This document shows, piece by piece, positions 12,404 through 23,099 of a DNA stretch of 64,000 nt (positions are counted from its first letter, which is position 1; each line of letters begins with the position of its first letter). The stretch spans positions 137,890,223-137,954,222 of the forward strand of contig CM045761.1 of NCBI GenBank assembly GCA_025200525.1, read 5' to 3'. The notes beneath the pieces were generated by a model. That model worked only from the letters and a program-made list of their open reading frames with translations, searched no databases and had not been told where the DNA came from. Both the position numbers and the translations under genes were made by a program. Origin of the DNA: Camellia lanceoleosa. Taxonomy: Eukaryota > Streptophyta > Magnoliopsida > Ericales > Theaceae.

Positions 12404-13123
12404 TTGTTGTTCAAAATTGTGAAATTAAATAAATAGATTTATGAAGAAAACAAATTATATACCAAGAACATATGCTAATAATTACAATTAAATTTCAACA
12501 GAAATACACAAAACAATAAAAGGGTAAAGAGACGAAACCGAAGCCTGCACGGAAGTAGTTTCCTTAAAACAAATTTCGCCGCCTCACGGGTCGAGTGCTT
12601 GAGGAAACCCGGCGTCTGTCTCCCAAGATACGACGGTCAAAACCAGCTACGGCAGAAGCACTATCTGTCTAGCTTAGCGAACAAAACAATGGCAGCACTC
12701 TCTCACAGTAGGAACTATCTAGCAAACTGACTTGTAAAATGGAAGCAAAAATTTCTATATTGAAACATGACAGGAGGGTCTCAATTTATACATGTATAGA
12801 GGAGAGAGGAAAAGCCTTCAGCCTTTAAGACTAGTCATTAAAACACCAAGCATCCATAGCCCCTTTCCACAAAATAAAAAGTATGGATGCCCAAAGGATT
12901 CACACCCTTTAGCCAAGAAAAAAGATTTAAATACTCTTTAAAATCCTATTCATGAATCTAACATCATGAAACAATTTCTTGGCAATTTCTTATTCAAAAC
13001 ACAATAGTTTTTGGCTCACTTGGACCCAACACAAAAAATTGGTTAGGACCTACTTTAATATTTAATTAAAGTCACCACACTTTAATATTAAATTAAAGTC
13101 CCAAAAAATCATTTTTTCCAACA
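12404..13123 (-). repeat. Copia 5' LTR
   Basis: 720 bp, partner of 5772-6491. In the minus orientation the LTR starts TGTTGGAAAAAATG. It is the promoter-bearing copy for this element. Confidence 0.92.
12784..12790 (-). promoter_or_regulatory. TATA box of copia 5' LTR
   Basis: Minus-strand TATAAAT followed by TGAGACCC, about 330 bp into the 5' LTR. It is the best TATA match in the LTR and conserved in the other copy. Transcription start is inferred about 30 bp downstream. Confidence 0.5.
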
Positions 13124-13128
13124 ATATT

Positions 13129-15325
13129 GCCGTTGTAGCACGGAATAACTTCCCCCCTTGAATGATACATAGGTCCAGCCTATCGAACTAATTTTTAAAA
13201 TTTTAAAAAATGTCAAATTAATTGAAAATTTTACTATGTGATATACTATGTGATAATTTTCTTTTAAAAAAATTAAATTTTCAAAAAACTAACAAATCTT
13301 CTTAATCTGTCAAATTTATTATTTTATTATATTTTTATTTTAAGAAATAAATAATACTTCTGTTGTACTAATAATAAATAATAAAAAAATCATGTTAGTC
13401 TTTGGAATGCCCAAGTTAACAACAATTCTACAAATTGAGGGGCTTTTTTTTTTTTTTTTTCAAAAACTTACCTAAAAAATACATCGTGGGGTGAAATTTT
13501 ATTTTAGATGTAGAATCATTCAAGAATTAAATCTATATCATTTATCAATTTTTTTAAAGATAAATTCTAACTTAAATTTATAATTTCTTAACTTTTCTGT
13601 TTAATTAAAGATGTTTAATACTTCAATTATTACCATCATTTATATATCATGTAAGATTTGACAACTTCAGTTCGAGAATCTCTAACATCACAACTCTTCA
13701 AGAAATTATTCTATGGCTAGAAGCACCATGTGGTAATTTATCTATTCAATGAGATTATCTCATTTTTCTATTATTTTTTTTATTTTTAACTTTACGTATT
13801 TCTTAGACCGCTGCTATTAGTTTAGCACACAGTGACATAAAATTTCTAAAATACCAAATAATTATTCCAAGTCTTTGCATTGATGATGAGAATTTATCTA
13901 TTTTTCAAGATAAAATGGATGTAATTTTTCCGCGCACAAAAAAAAATGAAGGTAGGAAAGTTTGGCACCGTCTTCTAAAAATAAAAAAATTTTAATTGAG
14001 TAATAGGTAGGAAATTATTTAGTTTTATGGACGATCACATGGGTATATGTTCATTTTTTTTTTGTTTTGGTTATTATTATTTTTTCTTCAGATCATTTAA
14101 GTATACAACTTATTTCTATTGAACAAATTCTCATGAAGACGGGTAATTAATTATTAGTTGGTCCACATATGTAGACACAAAAAGGAAACAAGATAAATTG
14201 ATCACATCTAATTTTTATTATTTCTTCTTTTTTTTTCCTTTTTTTTTCAATTAAAGGAATTTGGTATTAACCCAATTATGAAAGAATGACATATACTCTT
14301 TAAAGGCTGACCGCATTAAATAATTTTAATAATAAATTAAAAAAAGAAATTAGAAGGTTCTAATCTAGTTTTGATTAGAAGAATTTATAATTTTATTGTT
14401 GAAATATTCTCAATAAGTGCTAGTTTTTTTTCAAGATCATCGTTGAATGCAATCAAATTTTAATAGGAATAGCTAAAACCTAGTTTTGATAATTCATTTA
14501 AAAAAGTTCAAATATTATTGTACATTTCTTATTTATGTTGGAGGCATGTTTAGTGAATGTTCGGATTAGTTTACATCCACCTCGATTAATCTCAGAACCC
14601 ATGCAAAGTACCCTTTCCACATGGATTTGGGAAATCTCAAGCAGGATCTGTGAGCATAGCTCCAATGAATTGATAACATCTAATAAAAGTCGAACCTGAA
14701 ACCTATAAAAATCACTCTTAAACTCTAAGTTGCACCCATTAGGCCTATTCCTTGGATTACCAATGCTATTTATATATGGAAATACATGTATTGTGTTTGA
14801 ATGATTAATTTAGATAAAGATTTTTTTTTTTAATGAGTATTAAAAATATTAACTTATAGTTTATTAATATTTATCTCACTTTTTTTTTTTTTTGCTCTTT
14901 ACAAATCCCTATACAATTGGACAATCCGAACACAACATTTGCTTCCACTAAAAATATAGTACTTCTCCAAGTTTGTTTGGGCCCGCGGATTCACCACAAG
15001 TCTCATTTTGATTATTACAACTGTTTGTTTTGTCGGGCCTTTTGTGTTTATCATTCTTTAAAAAAAAAAAAGGGTCGATTCAATATTTGTAACTTAATCA
15101 ATTTATCGCGTTTTGCCAAAAAACTAGGTGGTCCCTTTTTAAAAACATACTTATCGTCTATTTTTTAGAGCAATGTGATAAATTGAATAAGTTGTAATTA
15201 TGGGATTGATCTAAATTTTTTGAAGGATATACACAAAGGGTCTAATAAAAAGAATAGTTTAGATTATTGAAACGAGAGATGTGATGGACTCCACAAGTCT
15301 AAACAGTTTCCTTCAGTTTAGATCA
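13129..15325. other. Intergenic sequence, no gene seen
   Basis: AT-rich, with poly-T at 13444-13460 and several short A/T runs. The only longer open frame (14917-15168) lacks any family motif and has AT-driven composition, so I do not call it. Nothing else is supported. Confidence 0.55.
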
Positions 15326-15480
15326 CCACAACAAAATTAGATTTTTACGGCTTCACATCAACAACATATAGTAAATACAAGCCGTGGTTTCTCACTTTTA
15401 TAACTTTCATTTTTTGCATGTCATAAATAATTTTTCATCCACGGCCTATTGCGTAGGCCGTGAATGCTTAGAACAATGAT
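15326..15480. repeat. ACGGC/GCCGT-type repeat segment, left of the solo LTR
   Basis: It begins CACCACAACAAAATTAG, close to a CACTA-type terminus, and then has a run of ACGGC / GCCGT words, including a perfect hairpin ACGGCCTA-ttgcg-TAGGCCGT (about 15444-15464). The same vocabulary continues to the right of the solo LTR (16543-16850) and near 18660-18740. Subterminal repeats of this kind are typical of CACTA elements. I could not find the opposite terminus. Confidence 0.4.
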
Positions 15481-15485
15481 TTTAT

Positions 15486-16537
15486 TGTTGGAAAAAATAG
15501 TTTTATGGCAACTTTAATGTGAAATTAAAGTAGGTCATAACCATTGGTTGAGGTGGGATTAAATGGGTTTAGATTCTTTGTAACAAAGTCTTTACACCAC
15601 AAAAAGAATGACTAAAAATCATTGAGAATTGAATGAGAAATTGTCTCATAAAAATAGCCTTATGAAAGAGGTTTTGGAAATTGTATATAACTACCAATTT
15701 CACATTGATTGTAAAGGAAAGTTTTGATGGATATTTAAACTTCAAGATTTTGATAAGGGTATGAGTCCTTTGGGGCATCCAAATTTTTCGAAGGAAGGGA
15801 GTTATAGATCCTTCAATAATGGACTTGGGCCAAGATTATGATCCAAGTTGGTTATGGCAAAATTGCCGCGCGCACGCCCCACCGGTAACGCCTGTCCTGA
15901 TCGGGCCGGGTCTGTGGTCTGTGGAACGTAGATCTTGAGACTTAAGGCTTGAGGCTTGTTGGAATGGGTTAGGTTTGGGCTGGGCCGGATTGGAGGTCCA
16001 CCAACCTAATCTTTTTGGGCCAAATATGCTATAGATATACACACTTGTGTTTACAGAAAATATATCTTAGATATTTTCTCCTATCAGTTTTGGTCTATTA
16101 CTCTAATAGTTTTGTAGGAATAATAGCCATTAGTTGCCAGCTTTCATGGGCGTTAGTTGCTAGCCTTCATAGCTGGAGGCTCCTCCTCTCTCATCCATGA
16201 TGTATAAAAGGAAACCTATCTCCCTTGGTTTTGACACAAATTTTTCGCTGTCCAAATATACAGTTAGTTTGTTTCCTTCTATAATTTTCTTCCTGTGTTG
16301 AAAGAGTGCTGCCATTGCCAGTTCGCCAAAGCTAATAGAAGGTGTTTCTGGGTTAGCCGGTCTAAAGTATCTTATCTTGGGAGATAGAAGTCGACGTTTC
16401 TCCAGCACCCACGATGAGGTAACTAATCTGTTTTAAAGACACTGTAGTATCATACAGAATTTGGTTTGATTTCTTGTTTTCAATATTTCGATTAAAAATG
16501 TATTTCTATTAATCATGTTTCATGCTCTAAAATGTCA
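15486..16537 (+). mobile_element. Solo LTR of a copia family
   Basis: It starts TGTTGGAAAAAATAGTTTT and ends AATGTCA, flanked by TTTAT on both sides (15481-15485, 16538-16542). The start and the phrases 'gtgctgccattg', 'ttcgccaaagcta' and 'tcttgggagatag' align with the minus strand of the copia LTR at 12404-13123, so the families are related but this LTR is longer (1052 bp). No internal region follows, which indicates LTR-LTR recombination. The open frames inside (15836-16042, 16160-16408) are not genes. Confidence 0.7.
16203..16209 (+). promoter_or_regulatory. TATA box in solo LTR
   Basis: TATAAAA followed by GGAAACC, in the middle of the solo LTR, upstream of the region that aligns with the R/U5 part of the complete copia LTR. 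The LTR may still drive transcription toward 16538. Confidence 0.5.
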
Positions 16538-16542
16538 TTTAT

Positions 16543-16850
16543 CAAATATGGATTTATTTGATGTTCTATTATTTAATTTAATAAATTATGAATATATTTA
16601 GCTTGGTTAATAACACAAGTTTACGACTTGCAATGCGAGCTGTAAATAATAAAACTTTCTATGATATGCATATGACATGCCGTTAATCTATCAACTACAC
16701 ACAAGACACATATGCGAGCCGTTAAAAATATTACACTTTTAACATCGCGTAAAAAGCCAATTGTTAAAAATATTACACTTTACACGGTATACAATGACAG
16801 TCGTGAATGTTATACCGAAAAAAAAATAGGTGTCAAAATCAAAAAATCTA
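16543..16850. repeat. ACGGC/GCCGT-type repeat segment, right of the solo LTR
   Basis: It contains 'ttacgacttgcaatgcgagctg', 'gccgttaa', 'gagccgttaaaaatattacac' and 'gccaattgttaaaaatattacac'. The last two are a degenerate direct repeat about 45 bp apart. It continues the segment interrupted by the solo LTR. Confidence 0.4.
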
Positions 16851-16899
16851 GTTCCAAACAGTAAAAAAATATATTTAAATAAATAAATAAATATATCAA

Positions 16900-17091
16900 A
16901 ATACACCGTTCCAGCCCTTTAACTTCTAATCAAAAGGAACATAGAGAGCTGTTGGGAACAGAGAAAATAAGGGTTGAAGGAGTAAAATCGCAGGAGAAGA
17001 GAAGGGTCTGAATCGTCTCATCGTAGAGAGATAGAGAGTTGAATAAAGGAGAAAAGCAAAGAAGGTACTACTTTCTCTGTCTATCTTAACC

Positions 17092-17127
<36 letters not shown>

Positions 17128-17160
17128 TTTCTCTTCCTGTCTCTCTCTCTCTCTCTCTAT
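16900..17160 (+). other. Leader-like, purine-rich then CT-rich stretch
   Basis: A purine-rich segment (16925-17060) is followed by CT microsatellites (17092-17117 and 17140-17158). This looks like a plant 5' untranslated leader and may belong with the exon fragment at 17691, but no start codon or open frame supports a gene. Confidence 0.3.
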
Positions 17161-17185
17161 ATCGACGCTTATGTCCAATCATTGC

Positions 17186-17440
17186 ATTATTAGAGCATCT
17201 CCAACGGTTCACCTAATTTTTCACCAAATCTGAGTAAAAAAATGACCATTTTCTCAATCTGATACAAAATGCTCCAATGGTTGATTTTCATCAAATCTGC
17301 TACAGGGACAACCGGTTGGTCGACTAGCCAGTCGACCGGTAAGGCCAATTTTTTTTTTTTTTGAACCTATCTATTTGAACTGTTTGAACTTTTTAGTGGT
17401 TGACCGGCCGGTCGACCGGTAAAGCAAAATTTTTTTTTTT
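17186..17440. mobile_element. MITE-like sequence starting GAGCATCTCCAACGG
   Basis: The left edge TTAGAGCATCTCCAACGG is like the Tourist-type ends at 36089 and 36657. Inside, an ACCGGT-rich segment (GTCGACTAGCCAGTCGACCGG, then GGCCGGTCGACCGG) includes short palindromes. The expected GATGCTC right end was not found, so the element is partial. Confidence 0.4.
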
Positions 17441-17496
17441 AGTTTAAAAATTATTTAGTTACTGAACTGAATTTTAGTTGTGCCAATGTCTAAATC

Positions 17497-17507
17497 TGTG
17501 TGTGTAT

Positions 17508-17543
<36 letters not shown>
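17497..17543. repeat. (TG)n microsatellite
   Basis: A TG run of about 20 units with two TA interruptions. Confidence 0.9.
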
Positions 17544-17547
<4 letters not shown>

Positions 17548-17690
17548 AAGTAGAGCAATTTATTAATAATAAAAAGGAACATGACATAGTCAAGCTTTGT
17601 TATGTAATTTGCCCATAAGTTGGGCAATGACACTTGCTGAATTTGAAGGGCTTTAATTGAAAATTTTACAATATCGTGTTAGTTTTGCAG

Positions 17691-17770
17691 GCATATTTTG
17701 TAACTAATATGGAGCCAATCATGTTTTGGGAGTTTGTCTCACTTGTTCTTGAAGATCTTGGCTATGAAAG
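17691..17770 (+). pseudogene. Orphan exon resembling plant 3-beta-hydroxysteroid dehydrogenase
   Basis: An 80-bp open segment bounded by 'ttttgcag' on the left and 'gt' on the right reads AYFVTNMEPIMFWEFVSLVL then EDLGYER. The pattern of Thr-Asn, Glu-Pro, Phe-Trp-Glu-Phe and Leu-Gly-Tyr-Glu-Arg is characteristic of the 3-beta-HSD/decarboxylase family of sterol biosynthesis (endoplasmic reticulum C-4 demethylation). Both splice sites fit, but I could not find neighbouring exons in frame: 17771-18300 has only degenerate sequence. It is therefore a gene fragment, either a decayed duplicate or one captured by a transposon. Confidence 0.6.
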
Positions 17771-18974
17771 GTACTCATCTTCTTGAAGGTCCTAAATTAA
17801 TTATAGAACCTGTGTAGGCAGCTTTCAAGTTTCCTAAGTTGTCCTACATTAGAAGAAGGTAATTTGGTGTATTGAAGCATTTGTATGGTTTATTATCACT
17901 ATTATTCACTCTGCACATAAATATATGCTTGCTTTGGCTTTAAATGTCTACATGTCATTAGTATAAATTAATTTTCATTGAAACAAACATCCACTAATGA
18001 TTATTTTTGTTTTTGGTAACACTAAAATTTTGTGGGCTTGGCTTAGGGGATGCTACTGTCACAAAGAATAGCTTTGGCTCTTCCATTTCAGTTACTGGCA
18101 GTGGTTCATAGCAAATTACCCAACCGCAAAATCAGATACAAGTTGATATTTATGCACTCATATAGGCAAACAACCGTAGCATCTCAGCCTCACACATGCC
18201 CAACTGAATACCTTGCCTATTGCTGTTGAAAAATGATTGCGACTATGGGAATTATTTGACTTTCGTTGCTCTTTAGTATTGAGTTTTTGATCTTCAACAT
18301 ATCAAGAGTCTCAACATATTTCTGCATCCTTTTCACCTTCAAGAGAGTGATGTCAAAATTGAAAATTTATTATCTTAAATATCTATAATTAGAACTTTTT
18401 TGGACAGTTTTGAAGTTGAGGACAATTTTTGATATTTGGAAACATAGCTTTTGAATGGTTTGGAATGTATAGACAATTTTTGGATATTCAAAACTTATGA
18501 ATAGTTTTTTTGATATTTGAAATAATATTTTGATGGTTAATTGATACTCATATATATATATATATATATATATTTGTGAAATTTGTTTGTAATGTTTTTT
18601 TAGATTGTACAAAACAAGTGAAATAGAACCTGCTGAATTTATAAAAAAAAATTATACATATTTTACGATAGGCAAAATAGGCCGTTGTGTTAAATATTTA
18701 ATGATAAGCATTGTGTGTCGTGGTTTATCTTTTGAATTAACGGCGTGCAAAAGTAGTTGTAGAAAAATTAAACATGACGTATAAGATGCTCTGTTAAAAG
18801 TGAATGATTTTTCATGACTAATCATAATACCTTGTGCGTCGTAGAATCGTAGAATCACTAACTCAATGACTTTCCATGAATCATATCCACGATGCACATT
18901 TGGTATCATAAAAATCTTTTTTTTATTGTAATGGATCATGGACCGAAGAGAAACCAATTCCAAAAATATAATGT
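17771..18974. other. Intergenic, no gene seen
   Basis: AT-rich. A TA run lies at 18550-18573. A stretch at 18650-18860 has the same ACGGC/GCCGT words as 15326-16850. The phrase 'attttgatatttgaaa' recurs several times between 18400 and 18540 with variations on 'gacaatttttggatattcaaa', a degenerate short repeat. Confidence 0.45.
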
Positions 18975-18979
18975 GTATG

Positions 18980-19516
18980 TGTGTGAGTAATTTTCTGATC
19001 ACACTGCCCTCCTTAGTGATTCAGCTGTAGAACACAGGCAGAATAGATGGCACCCTGCTGTCCTGCACAGAAAGAAGAGGCTCCGGTGGTGGTTCTTCCA
19101 CCCGGGGGCACTCCGACGATCAAGTCAGTATATCTCTCAAAGATAATCAAGTATTCAACTCACAAGCTTGAGTATAAAAACATACCTTAGACGCATGGGG
19201 ATGCCTCTCTTTTATAGCCAATACAATCCTAGTCCCAATAGGAGCCTAACTCAATGGACTCAGGATTGCTGCTAATCTGGAACTCCCAGTGGGATTAGGA
19301 TAAACCCTGTAAGAGTTTCATCTTTACCTAAACTGAAGTCTTCTCTCAATTTAGGACTCTTGTCCTTTATCTGCTTATCTCAGATTTCGATATCTTCGGA
19401 GATAACCTCGGCAACTCCGAGATCACCTCGACGTAACTACCATGACACGTGGCACCTCGGCTGACACGTCGGCGTCACCTTGCCACGTGTTGGTACTCAG
19501 AAAATATATCCCCACA
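18980..19516 (-). repeat. Gypsy 1 3' LTR
   Basis: 537 bp. It contains the same minus-strand TATAAAA (19216-19210) as the 5' copy. The plus-strand G-box TTGCCACGTGT at 19480-19490 lies close to its inner end, facing the antisense gene. Confidence 0.92.
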
Positions 19517-19530
19517 ACTGCCCCCTAGGT
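19517..19530 (-). other. Gypsy 1 polypurine tract
   Basis: The minus-strand sequence CCTAGGGGGCAGT lies immediately before the 3' LTR start (TGTGGG). The G-run fits a plus-strand primer. Confidence 0.7.
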
Positions 19531-20504
19531 TCTATTACCTCGGCATTCTGAGGTGATGGAACCTATATTGTTCTTCTTTCCAGTACTTCGGCACAAGAAC
19601 TCTTTAGCCGAGGTCGTTCATCTCAGGCCGACATGTCTTCTTTCAAGAACAAGAATTCAAATGAACTTTCCTACGCGCATGAGCTGTCATGCATCACTTC
19701 TCAACCGTTCCACTTACGCGTTATATCTTCATTGGCTCGTGTCTGCGACGCGCTTGAAAACTGTTTTCCCTGCGTGTGCCGTCTGACGTGTGCGTTGCTC
19801 CAGGCGCAATAAATGCCTTGTTTTGCCACCGTTTCAAGTTTTTGATAAAACTTTTCTTTCTTTCTTCCTTTCTTTTACTTTTGCACTCGACTTACTTACT
19901 CTTTCTCTCTCTAAACTTTCTCAAATCCGCCATTGCTCTAGCTTCAAGCTCTGCAACCGTCTTCATTCTAACATTCCAGCAAAGCTTCCACCGTTCCGTC
20001 GTGTCTACATCCGTCGTCTGACCTCGGCGATCTTCATACCGACTTCAGTTATCTTGGTAAGCCTCTGTTCTTTTCATTCTTAATTCCTCTATGCTCGTTT
20101 GCTTTCTTGTTGCCATTACTGCTTTGTTCAAACCTTTGATTTACTGAACTATTCAACTGTATGCGTCCATTCCATGATTTCGCTTATGTTTTGAACACTT
20201 GCACTGTTTCACCACTTTTTTGCCACTGTTCTTGAGCCTGTATTTCTTGTATTCTTTATGCTTTTGAGAACCCCACCTCTGTTCTTTATTCTGAAACTTC
20301 ATTCTTATTTCTGTATTTTTTCCAGATCTGTGCCTTCAATCTTTGCTTTCGTAGATTTAGGTTTGGGATTTGTCTGTAGAACCTACCAATTCTTAGGAAA
20401 AACTGAAACAATCGTAACCAGTGTTTACCTAGGTTTTTGCCGAGGTTCCTATAACCCTTTAAGAACATCTTTTCTCTGTAACCAAATTCCTTTACGCCGA
20501 AATC
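19531..20504 (+). promoter_or_regulatory. Putative promoter and leader of the antisense gene (gypsy 1)
   Basis: An inverted CCAAT word (cattgg) lies at about 19731, an AT-rich TATA-like word at 19838-19848 (ttgataaaac), and then a CT-rich stretch (19850-19920) typical of plant leaders. A good splice donor occurs at about 20055 (CTTGGTAAGCC), with possible acceptors such as 'tttttccag' near 20326. A leader intron before the ATG at 20505 is therefore plausible. The matching region of gypsy 2 shows the same plan more clearly. The assignment is inference. Confidence 0.4.
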
Positions 20505-21039
20505 ATGGGTATGTGGAGACATAGGGTAGATACCCCTACCAAACTTGAATACTTTAGGAAAGAGTTCGCCATTCCTGCCGACGTCCATCTGAGGCTGGCT
20601 GGGGATGACGACTCTATCATGCCCACAGATAATACGATGCCTTTCCCTATTGTTGCTTTTACTGAATGTGGACTCCGATTTCCACTTGATTCCCTTTTTC
20701 GTGAAGTTCTCCACTATTACAAGTTGAACCCCATGCAACTTACCATCAACTCCTACCGAGTAGTCAATGGTATCATAGCCTTAGCTAGGCATGAAAACGT
20801 TAGGATTACCCTTGCCGACATTCAATTTTGTTATACCATGTGTGCCCTTAACCTCAAAGAAAAAGGCTACGTTTATTACCTCAAGCCGAGGTCCACTGAA
20901 TTTAAAATCGTAGCTGACCTCCCAGACTCCAACAAGGGGGCTAGAGATGATTACGTTATTATTTCGGGAAATTGGGAGTTTGGCGCAGACGAGGACGCTC
21001 ATCTGTACCCTCTTCCTCGATCAGTTAAGGAGGGCAAGG

Positions 21040-21125
21040 GTAAGAGTCCAGTGTCAATACTTAGTTGTTTCTTTCCAAGTGTTTCAATATTTTATCTGTT
21101 TCTAATGTCTGTTTTCTTCTTGCAG
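21040..21125 (+). other. Intron 1 of antisense gene, gypsy 1
   Basis: GTAAGA donor, pyrimidine-rich tail and TTCTTGCAG acceptor. Removing it joins exon 1 to an open continuation beginning DVRKPPKNF in correct phase. Reading through instead gives a hydrophobic, T-rich stretch and a stop. Confidence 0.7.
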
Positions 21126-21861
21126 ACGTTCGCAAGCCACCGAAAAATTTTCGTCAATCTTACGTTCCCAGCAAGGATCTGAAAAAGCTCCTGGACTTAC
21201 CAGTTCATAAAAGAAAAGCCCCTCTTCTTCTCAACTTTATCCCTACATACAAATCAATTTTGCCCGACGTCCCCAGAAGAAAGAAGAAAAGCCTGTCTTC
21301 ACCTTCTGCCACAACTCTAACCGCTTCTACATCCCCATATCTGAATGAAAACGTCGGCGAAGACTTGTCAAAACTGCCGAGATGGGTCGCCCAAAGCCTG
21401 TTGCCGCAGATCTCCTAGCCGACCTCCCTACCGATGTTGATGCTGCCCCGACTCAATCCATGACCCCACCAAAGCCAAAAAGAACCAAGAAGGCCCAGCC
21501 AAAGGCCAAAGTAACTCAGGTTGAATCTGAGGATACTTTGCCTATTTCTAAGCTGGCTGAGAGTGAGAAGTCTCAACCCTCTGTTGGAAAGAGGCGTTCT
21601 GAAGCCCAGCCATCAGAGTCCCAGAAATCAAAAAAGCCGAGGTTTTTCTCTACAACGACTTCAAAGTCCAAAGTACCAAATGTCCCCTGGACACCTGAGA
21701 TTACCCTGGAGAATAAGCCTATTTTGGCAAGTGATAGCGTCGATGACATTAATGTCGGCGTTGCACTCAGTACAGCCCTTCTTCTCCCAGGCGATCTGGA
21801 AAAGAACGCCGAAATGAGTGAGTACGAAAATTACGCTTTCATGCTTCAACGCTGTGTTCAA

Positions 21862-21951
21862 GTAAGTGTCTTCACTTGGTAACCTGTCTTTTCCTCATCT
21901 TTTCATACTTGTAAAACTTTGTAATAACTTTTTGCTTTACACTCTTTTCAG
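21862..21951 (+). other. Intron 2 of antisense gene, gypsy 1
   Basis: Consensus donor GTAAGT, T-rich body and acceptor CTCTTTTCAG. It joins a segment ending LQRCVQ to one beginning AVQHAHSFSMQSF in phase 0. Confidence 0.7.
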
Positions 21952-23099
21952 GCTGTTCAGCATGCTCATTCCTTCTCCATGCAATCTTTTGAGAATAGGG
22001 AGAAGTTGACTAACATGAAGAAGGAGTATTCTGCCCTCCAAAAGATCAACAAGAGTCTTTAAGCAAAAATGAAGAAGTTGGAGGATCAGGCTAAGGCCGC
22101 CACTAAGGCCCAACAGATAGCAGAAGAAAAAGCTGAATCTGCTGAGGCTATTAGGAAGGTCGCCGAAGCCGAGAAAAAAGAGGCCGATGGTAAAAAGGCC
22201 CAGGCCGAAAAGGAGCTCCAGAAGGCCCTGGCTACCAAAGATGCTGAGATCAAGGATGCTAACGAAAAGGCATACGCACAGGGTATGGTCGACGTCACGG
22301 GCGAATACAAACTTCAAGTTAGGCAAGCATGCAACAGGGGTTTCTCCCTAGGTTGGATGTCCCTGGCAAAAAAGCTTAATATCCCTGATGATTTACCACT
22401 ACGCAAAGCTGATGCTATTCCTCTTCCATTTCCTCCACCTCCACCTCCAACTCAAGCCGAAGACGAATCGGAGTCTGAATCCGAGGATGAGGATAAGGAT
22501 GATGATGAGGCTCTAGTAAAGAAGACTAAAGATGCCACTGAGACCACGTCCCCTCCTCAGGATAATCAAGTCCTAGACTTGACTCATGAGGAGGAAGATG
22601 AGGAGGTTGTCAAGGAGGCTACTCCTGAACAAGCATCATCTGACGTTCCTCCAACTGATAAAAGTCTTGACCAAACACTTGCCGAAATCGATGCCGAGAT
22701 TATGGAAGAAAAGGTTGCCGAAGTAGTTCTTCAGGAATCTGCCGAGGTAGTTCTCCAAGAATCTGCCGAGGTCCAGACTCAAATTGCGCCTGAAGTTGAA
22801 GAATCACAATCTTGATGTCTTTTGTACTTTTTTATTTTCTGGATAATATAAGTTTCTTATATAGCCGATGTGCCTCCAGTTTATGTTGAATATTTTAATA
22901 TAACTTTCTTTGAATGTCTGCATTCTTTTGCCTTTTCTTTGACTGCCTCTATATGATTCTATACTTAGAATATTTTGCATGTCTTTCAAACTTTGCCTTC
23001 TTTGTGCAATTTTCTCGGGGTTACATATCTCGGTATAATAATTACAAACTTTACTTTGGCAAGATACTGACCTGTAAACTTTTTCCATAAATTTCAACA

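Larger units (their letters stand above)
5772..13123 (-). mobile_element. Complete Ty1/copia LTR retrotransposon (inactive)
   Basis: Two 720-bp LTRs (5772-6491, 12404-13123), each TG...CA, bound the element and are flanked by a perfect 5-bp duplication ATATT (5767-5771 and 13124-13128). The internal order on the minus strand is long leader, gag with a zinc knuckle, protease, integrase, reverse transcriptase, RNase H. Integrase before RT identifies the copia superfamily. I count about 30 differences between the LTRs, roughly 4%, mostly transitions, so the insertion is fairly recent (of the order of 2 million years if a grass-like rate of 1.3e-8 per site per year applies, which is an assumption). 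Several stops, frameshifts and changed catalytic residues make it non-autonomous. Confidence 0.95.
20505..22815 (+). pseudogene. Antisense spliced gene of gypsy 1 (putative gypsy-type transposon domain, coiled coil)
   Basis: The start is Met 20505. Exon 1 (20505-21039) ends before GTAAGA. The 86-bp intron ends TTCTTGCAG at 21125. Exon 2 runs 21126-21861 to a GTAAGT donor. The second intron ends CTTTTCAG at 21951, and exon 3 runs 21952-22815. Reading phases match across both introns. One frameshift lies near 21380-21415 and one in-frame TAA at 22060-22062, so this copy is slightly damaged. The product is about 710 residues: an N-terminal domain (VDTP...IPADVHL, then AFTECGLRFPLD, YRVVNGI, YYLKPR) resembling the Pfam 'putative gypsy type transposon' family; a basic, Pro/Ser-rich centre (PKPKRTKKAQPKAK); an Ala/Lys/Glu-rich coiled coil (about 22070-22290); a Pro run; and an acidic tail (ESESEDEDKDDDE). 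Function is unknown. It lies tail-to-tail with pol. Confidence 0.75.

Noticed and set aside
14917..15168. 83-codon open frame
   Set aside because: No family motif, AT-driven composition, and no supporting splice or promoter context.
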